This document shows positions 57,736 through 64,000 of a stretch of DNA of 64,000 bases, one piece after another. Source of the stretch: Mercurialis annua. Lineage: Eukaryota > Streptophyta > Magnoliopsida > Malpighiales > Euphorbiaceae. How positions within the stretch are numbered: the stretch's first letter is position 1; the number at the start of each line of letters is the position of its first letter. The translations under genes and the position numbers were made by a program. The notes beneath the pieces are model-generated. The model was not told the origin of the DNA and ran no database searches. It saw only the letters and a program-made list of their open reading frames with translations. Location of the stretch: assembly GCF_937616625.2 (NCBI RefSeq), contig NC_065577.1:11139001-11203000 (forward strand), written 5' to 3'.

Positions 57736-60700
57736 TGTCACGATCCAATTTCATGAATCGTGACCGGCGGTAGGGTATGGGTATGGTTGTACCAAAACCC
57801 GTAGCAAGCCTCGCGGAAATCAAATAAACATTTAAACCTGCAGAAAACTGCTCGGGGGCAACCGAGACTCCAACCTAAGTCTAGCAATTTATAATACAGT
57901 TGTATTATAAATAACTTAAGTATCTGAAATATTCCACAACATGCCTTAAATATAATAATAAAATATTCCAGTGTAAACATGCTAAAAATAATAATCGGTT
58001 TAATCGACAATTCCAAATGCAAAGACAAATGTAATATATAAACTAGTTCTACTGCGGTCTAAGAGTTCGAAAACAGAAACTAGTTTAATAACATAAAAAC
58101 CTCCGAGGAATCAAAAGAATCGGAGTGGAATGGGCTGTTCTCGTTCGAGAACCCAGCAGCCCTTGGACCCCTTCGCCCAGCCGTTTTCGATCTCATTTAC
58201 GGCTCACTTCCCTACGTTATTTTAAGTCGATTTCTTCATAGAAAACCTAGATCACACTGCAAACTAACCCTAGCCACTCTTCTTTCGTTCTTTCGCTGAG
58301 TATTGAATCCGTAATCATCCTCCAAATATCGCTGTTCGGTATGTGTTTATAATTCCTTTGATTTTCAGATTTCATGCTTTGAACACACTTTGGTTTTCTG
58401 ATCCGTGTGAGTTCATTTCTAGATCAAAACTGAAACCGTTTGATCTCAGACGTTCTAGACTCAATTCCCTACGTTTCTCTATCTCGGTTTTGCTAAACGG
58501 TACGTAATCAATCTCGTTTCAATCGCCGTACGGTTTCCGTTTTCTGTTTTGCCTTATCTGTTCTTGAGCTATATGTTGCTGCCATTCATTATCAAGTAAT
58601 TGCTGCTACTGTATGGATGAATTGTTGAGGGATTAGCTTGCTTTTGGATCGTAAATAGTTGCTTAGGTTGATTTCTGTTTTGTTTGGCTCGGTGATCGCC
58701 GTCCTCCTTCGTGTGTTGTCTGTGTTCTTGGCTTCAAATGATCATGTCCTTACTGCCATCTCTTGTTGATGAGATTGGCTATATATTATCCCTAGGTATG
58801 GATTGATTAAGTTTGTTGATGAAATATTAAAGGTTGGGTTTAATATGTTGGCTACAGATTGTTGTAAATGAAGGCTTGGGCGGGTAGACTTCTTTTTAAA
58901 AGAAGAAGAAGATGGCTTAATAGCCACTTTGGTTATTTAATTGTTTTGTTTGAATTATTTAGGTCCTTTAAGTTATTTCATTTTGTTTCGATAATAACTA
59001 TGATTTTAAATAGACAAATTGTTACGTAAATTTTTATAACTTTAATTAATATAATTACTCGGGTAATTATATATAATTTTTAATTGTAATGACAATTTGG
59101 TTAAATTGCGGTTGGGCCCCTAAAGTTTTAAAAAGACTTAATTAAGTAAAATTTTATCTATTGGATAACTTTGGTTTTTGATTAAATTATGAATTAATAA
59201 ATTGATATTGAATAACTAAATTTATTTTGGATACCAAATTGGCTAAAGTACAATTTAGTCCCTAATTGGCAAAAGTACAGTTTAGTCCCTAATTGGCTAA
59301 AGTGCAATTTAGTCCCTAAACTTTTATAAACTTAAAATGGTTAAATTTTTGGGGTGTAACTTGGGTTACTTGAAATTGAAGTTATTGAGTTCCGCTTTTA
59401 AAATGGTTTATTATTTTATGGAATTATTTTATAAATATAGACTCGGGTTTATATTTGATAAACGTTTTGAGTCGGGTTAGACTTGGGTCACCCGACAAGT
59501 GAGGTTAGCTTGGTAGTTAATGATAACTCGGCTAACCCACTCTTTGGAAAATTAGTTATTATTTAAAGATTATTAAATAATATTTATAAATTGGATTTTA
59601 AGCGAGAACTCAATAGACTTGTATTAATTGGGTTTTATTACCTAATGGGTATTTTTGTATGTTCTGGCTTGTTTATTTCCGACGCGTTAATTGTGCTAGT
59701 TCTATGTGGTGTCTAGTACTCTCTAGAGTTAGGGTCTGTTTTTAATAATTATTTTATTTGTCTAGACCCGTCTACTGTTCGTGCTTCAGAGGCGAACCAG
59801 AATTAGTTGCTTGCCGGTATTCACGTGGATTAGCAAGCAGTGAGTTTATATTTACTATTTACCGCTTTATTAAGTAAATTGTTATTTTAATATTAAATAT
59901 ATATACTGTACGTATATTTCGAACTGTTTTTATATTATGGCTCTTAGTTGGAACATGCTACCTAATGGGCATCATTAGGACTGCGTGCGCACCGGTATTG
60001 ATCTGGGTAAGGTATATATGGAAATGTGGTAACTCGGTGTGAGCATAGCTCTCGGGACCAGGTAGAGTAACTCGGTGTAGCTCAGCTCTCGGGACTCTGG
60101 TATAAGTGTGGTCAGTGGTAACTCGGTGTAGCTCAGCTCTCGGGACCAGACCTATTGGATTATGATTATTATTTAGAATTGTGGATTAGGGTTCCAACTA
60201 TTATCTGTAATATCGTTATTAAATGTTTTAAACGTTTTTAAAGGTTTTCCACTTAATAAATGTAAATAGTGGTATGAACTCATCTCAGTATATCTGACCC
60301 CGTTGTTTTCCCAATTTTTTCCCAGGGTTATGATCTGAGAGAGTCTGGTGATCTCCGCATTTACTTTCCTCGGAGGTTCCTTTTATTTTTAATAAACTGT
60401 AAAACTGTTTTATTCTTAGACCGCAGTAGTAACTAGACGTCTTTATTATTATTAGACAATTTGTCGGATTGGTTCGACTGGTTATATTGCTTTGGCATGT
60501 TATATTATTTACATTGGTTTATGATAAATCTATTTTAGAATCGGAATTGGATAAGCATGTTATTTTAACTGTTGAATATTATAACTGCTAGATTTAGGCT
60601 GAAGTCTCGGTTGCCCCCGAGCATTGGTTTTCTGCAGGTTTATGTGTTTATATTGTTAATTGAAAGGCTAGCTACGGGTTTTGGTACTACATTACCCATA

Positions 60701-62502
60701 CCCTAGCGCCGGTCGCGATTCATGAAAATGGGTCGTGACAACCGGCTTTCAAATCATAAACCTGGAAAATTTGGGAAAACAACGGGGTCAGATATACTGA
60801 GATGAGTTCGCAATACTATTTACATTTATTAAGTTTAAAACCCTTAAATCAAAACATTTTTATACTAATATAATATGATTATGGAAAACAGTATTTAAAT
60901 GATCCCAGCGTAAGTATGACATAGCATACCGATAAACCCAGAGTGGACGGAAACAAATCCTCGTCATATAAATATACCAGCGTAAGCAAGACTTTAGTCT
61001 GCCATTTCCCAGAGTACTTACTGGTGCACACAGTCTCGATACAAGCCTATCAAGTAGCTCGTTTCAATCCAGTTCCATAATCCGTAAAAACAGTTCACAA
61101 ACATTTATAATATTAAACTACGATGCGGTACTTAATAAAGCGGTAAATAGCACTACAAACTCACTGCTTGCTTATCCACGTGATCTTGGCAAACAGCTAA
61201 CCCTGCGTAGACTCCTAAGCACGAGCAGTCGACGGGTCTAAAATAATAAATAGGTTAAAATCCGTACGACCCCTAACTCTAAGATCACTAGACACCACGT
61301 AGGACTAACACAATTAACAACCAGATAAATCACAGAGAAACACAATTCTCAAATAAATTGTAATGCCGTAATTAATTCAAGACTATTGAGTTCGCACTTA
61401 AATCCAGTCCGAAAATATTATTAAAATAATATTTAATTGATAGATAAAATCAATTCCTCAAATAGTGGGGTAGCCGAGTTTCTTAAAACTACCAAGTTAT
61501 TCCCACATGTCGGGCGACCCAAGTCTAACCCGACCCAACCATAAAACCAGAGTTATAAACCACAGTTTATAATTTAATATTTAATAAAATATTAATCGAC
61601 ATTAAATAGAACTCAATAGCTTGAAACCCAAGTAATTAAAGATTACTGGCAAAAATATCTCAATTGATTAAATAACAAAATAAAGCAAAAATATAAATTT
61701 AATTCCAAAGGCATTCTAAGCCAAAATATCAATTTAACAATTAAATAATAATTAACAATAATTATTAATTTAATTTTTAAATAACACGAATATTATTTTA
61801 GGTCTCAAAATAATATTACTAATTTTGACAAACTTTCAAATTAAATGAAATCCCCAAATTCTTATTTAATATAGTCAGTTATAAAATCGTATAAAATCCA
61901 TAATGAGTTTAATATTAATTTAAATTTTAAAAATATTAAAGCTCAAAGTAATTTCAAATTATAAATAATAATATTATTTAAACCGCTAATTAATAAGTTG
62001 AATTCAATTTCGTAGATTAAAAATCAAAATCAATTCAAAGCAGTTAATAAATAAGCTTAAAAATTAAATGGTTTTAAATGAAACAAATTAGTGACCTAAA
62101 AGGTCCTTAAGCCAAAACCAATTACACACAGCCAAAGAATACAAGACAAGTCATCATCTCCTTCAACCTAACAAACAACCATAACACATACGTAACCCAG
62201 GAAGGAACCGAACTCAATCACCCAAATTTCTTAACAACCAAACATCATTAACAAACAATAACCCAATAGAATTGATTATAACCTTTCCACCATGCACCCA
62301 AAATCACATGGAGTCCAAACAATAATTCAGTAACATATGTGAACCATTAACCATCTTCTTTTCAATTAACATAGCACAACCAATTTTAATTCCCGCCAAC
62401 TACAATAAACACGTCATGCTTTTACAAATCAAACTGTAACAACTCTATATAACAATTTCAATGTTCTCACAAGCGACCAGACATCATAAAGAACTCATCA
62501 AG
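57736..62502 (-). mobile_element. LTR, subfamily B (minus), split by a subfamily-A LTR
   Basis: Starts TGTCACGATCCAATTTCATG with ATTAT before it. Pieces are 57736-58130 and 60741-62502; the join GAGTGG/ACCGGC is intact in the related copy at 62895. It includes GCGTAAGTATGACATAGCAT and TAAGCAAGACTTTAGTCT phrases (reverse of the subfamily-B array, about 60905-61010) and the conserved TACTTAATAAAGCGGTAAAT core near 61130. The right end is not reached before the next LTR at 62503. Confidence 0.7.
58131..60740 (+). mobile_element. Subfamily-A LTR (plus), 5' truncated
   Basis: About 2.6 kb equal to the A1 LTR from its palindrome region to the end GGGTCGTGACA. The first 200 or so bases, including TGTAATATCCCG, are missing and there is no target duplication. 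The TATA box position reads TAGAAAA. It retains the array (about 60025-60150) and the core (GCAAGCAGTGAG near 59836). Confidence 0.82.
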
Positions 62503-63077
62503 TGTCACGACCCAATTTCATGAATCGTGACCGGCGCTAGGGTATGGGTATGGTTGTACCAAAACCCGTAGCAAGCCTTGCGGAAATCAAATGAACATTT
62601 AAACATGCAGAAAACTGCTCGGGGGCAACCGAGACTCCAACTTAAGTCTAGCAATTTATAATACAGTTCTATTATAAATAACTTAAATATCTGAAATGCT
62701 CAACAGCATGCCTTAAATATAATAATAAAATATTCCAGTGTAAACATGCTAAAAATAAACAATCGGTTTCATCGATAATCCCAATGCAATAACAAATGTA
62801 ATATATAAACTAGCTCTACTGCGGTCTAAGAGTTCGAAAATAGAAACTAGTTTAATAACATAAAAAAAACCTCCGAGGAATCAAAAGAATCGGAGTGGAC
62901 CGGCTTTCAAATCATAAACCTGGAAAATTTGGGAAAAACAACGGGGTCAGATATACTGAGATGAGTTCGCAATACTATTTACATTTATTAAGTTTAAAAC
63001 CCTTAAACCAAAACATTTTTATACTAATATAATATGATTATGGAAAACAGTATTGAAATGATCCCAGCGTAAGTATG
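62503..63077 (-). mobile_element. LTR, subfamily B (minus), interrupted
   Basis: TGTCACGACCCAATTTCATG preceded by TCAAG. Nearly identical to 57736-58130 plus 60741-60920, so it is a second recent member of that subfamily. It is cut at GTATG by the LTR starting at 63078, and its remainder lies outside the window. Confidence 0.75.
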
Positions 63078-64000
63078 TGTCACGACCCAAATTATTGAGC
63101 CGAGACCGGCGCTAGGGAATGGAAGTGGTAGCTCCGAAACCCGTAGCAAGCCTAAAACCACTAATAATTTTTCGCAATTAAAAGTATAATATATGATATA
63201 TATTAAAACATTTTCGGAAGAACTCTTTTTAAATAATACACTTATAGATATTAAAGTATTATATCAGAGTCTACAATATAAAATATCATTTGAAGTTAAA
63301 GCGTCTATCTAATACTAACAACTATTGACTACTGCAGCTCTAAGAACTCATACTTGTGCAAGTCCAATGACTTCTGGCACAGTGGAGCTGGTTTGTCTGA
63401 TCCGACTCTGTCTACCTGCAAACATCAGAGTGAGGGGTCAGTATTTGGGAAAATACTGAGTGAGTTTGCAAGTTACTTATAGTATTATCAAAATATAGCG
63501 TTACACGATGAATACATATATAAATTTATGATATAAGCATACATTATTAATTTCAAAAGTGTGAGTCCAACTCACTAGATACGGGGACTTCCAGACTACA
63601 CCGTAGCCGAGTTCTCACTCGTATCGAAATCATAAAGTGTGAGTCCAACTCACTGGTGGCCCAGCCACTGGTGGGCCCAGCCCACTAGATACGGGGACTT
63701 CCAGACTACACCGTAGCCGAGTTCACTCTCGTATCAAATTCATAATATATTATGCATAGACATATATTAATTCTTAATCATAAAGTCAAGTACTCTAGAC
63801 TGACTCACCAATGATCATGTAGCCTATTGACACCCAATAGGTAGTTGGTCTCTTCGGACCGCACATTAGACACTTATCTCCAAAACAACGAATACAACAG
63901 CATTCATATAATCAAATTTATCAAACAAAACAGCTTATACGAGCAAATCATATAGATACGAGATATTTAATATCAATACTCATAATATAAGAAAATAACT
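63078..64000 (-). mobile_element. Family-C LTR (minus), runs off the window
   Basis: TGTCACGACCCAAATTATTG then GAGACCGGCGCTAGGGAATG, close to the N1 and 14346 LTR ends. The left target is GTATG (63073-63077). Its array lies at 63559-63735. Confidence 0.75.
63559..63735 (-). repeat. Tandem duplicate with paired arms
   Basis: Two copies of GTGAGTCCAACTCACT plus GATACGGGGACTTCCAGACT...CCGTAGCCGAGTTC. In both, GATACG (63578-63583, 63688-63693) pairs with CGTATC (63620-63625, 63730-63735). The second copy has extra GGTGGCCCAGCCACTGGTGG. The minus-strand phrase AACTCGGCTACGGTGTAG recalls the AACTCGGTGTAG core of subfamily A. Confidence 0.65.

Overview
This window comes from a flowering plant, probably a eudicot, but the species cannot be told from the sequence. 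The evidence is an AT-rich three-exon GDSL esterase/lipase gene, plant-type Ty3/Gypsy chromodomain and Ty1/Copia retrotransposons primed by initiator tRNA-Met, and plant MITEs. Only one host gene is visible, the GDSL gene at 333-1893. Nearly everything from 2729 to 64000 is transposon, stacked as insertions within insertions.

The backbone is one old minus-strand Gypsy element, called G1 here. Its own pieces lie at 7371-9599, 14125-14345, 31310-34345, 37628-37811, 45253-45334 and 56549-57538. The gaps are later insertions, most with 5-bp target duplications that rejoin G1 in frame: E (9600-14124), a family-C LTR (14346-31309), a solo LTR (34346-37627), the non-coding element N1 (37812-45252) and the young full-length element A1 (45335-56548). 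These carry second- and third-order insertions: solo LTRs at 10236-12892, 16019-18960 and 25385-28370, a Copia element at 19675-23621, a pogo/mariner-like MITE at 29090-29715 and a hAT-like MITE at 35810-36100. To the left, a solo LTR (3351-6964) sits inside an older LTR (2729-7370). To the right (57539-64000) is a pile of LTR pieces cut by the window edge.

A1 is the freshest element. Its 2.89-kb LTRs differ by about six substitutions and one short indel, with a perfect TAAAT duplication. Its gag-pol is one frame broken only by two UAG codons; the second, between nucleocapsid and protease, is also present in ancient G1. Domain order (gag, two zinc knuckles, protease, RT, RNase H, integrase, chromodomain) is that of a Tekay/Del-like chromovirus.

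The most unusual signal is in the LTRs. Although LTR subfamilies have diverged strongly, they share (1) a cluster of short perfect palindromes near the 5' end and (2) a mid-LTR array of repeats in which a constant loop is flanked by stem arms that differ from unit to unit yet stay complementary within each unit. This is the pattern expected if the hairpin or dyad itself is maintained. I know of no description of it, but that has not been searched.
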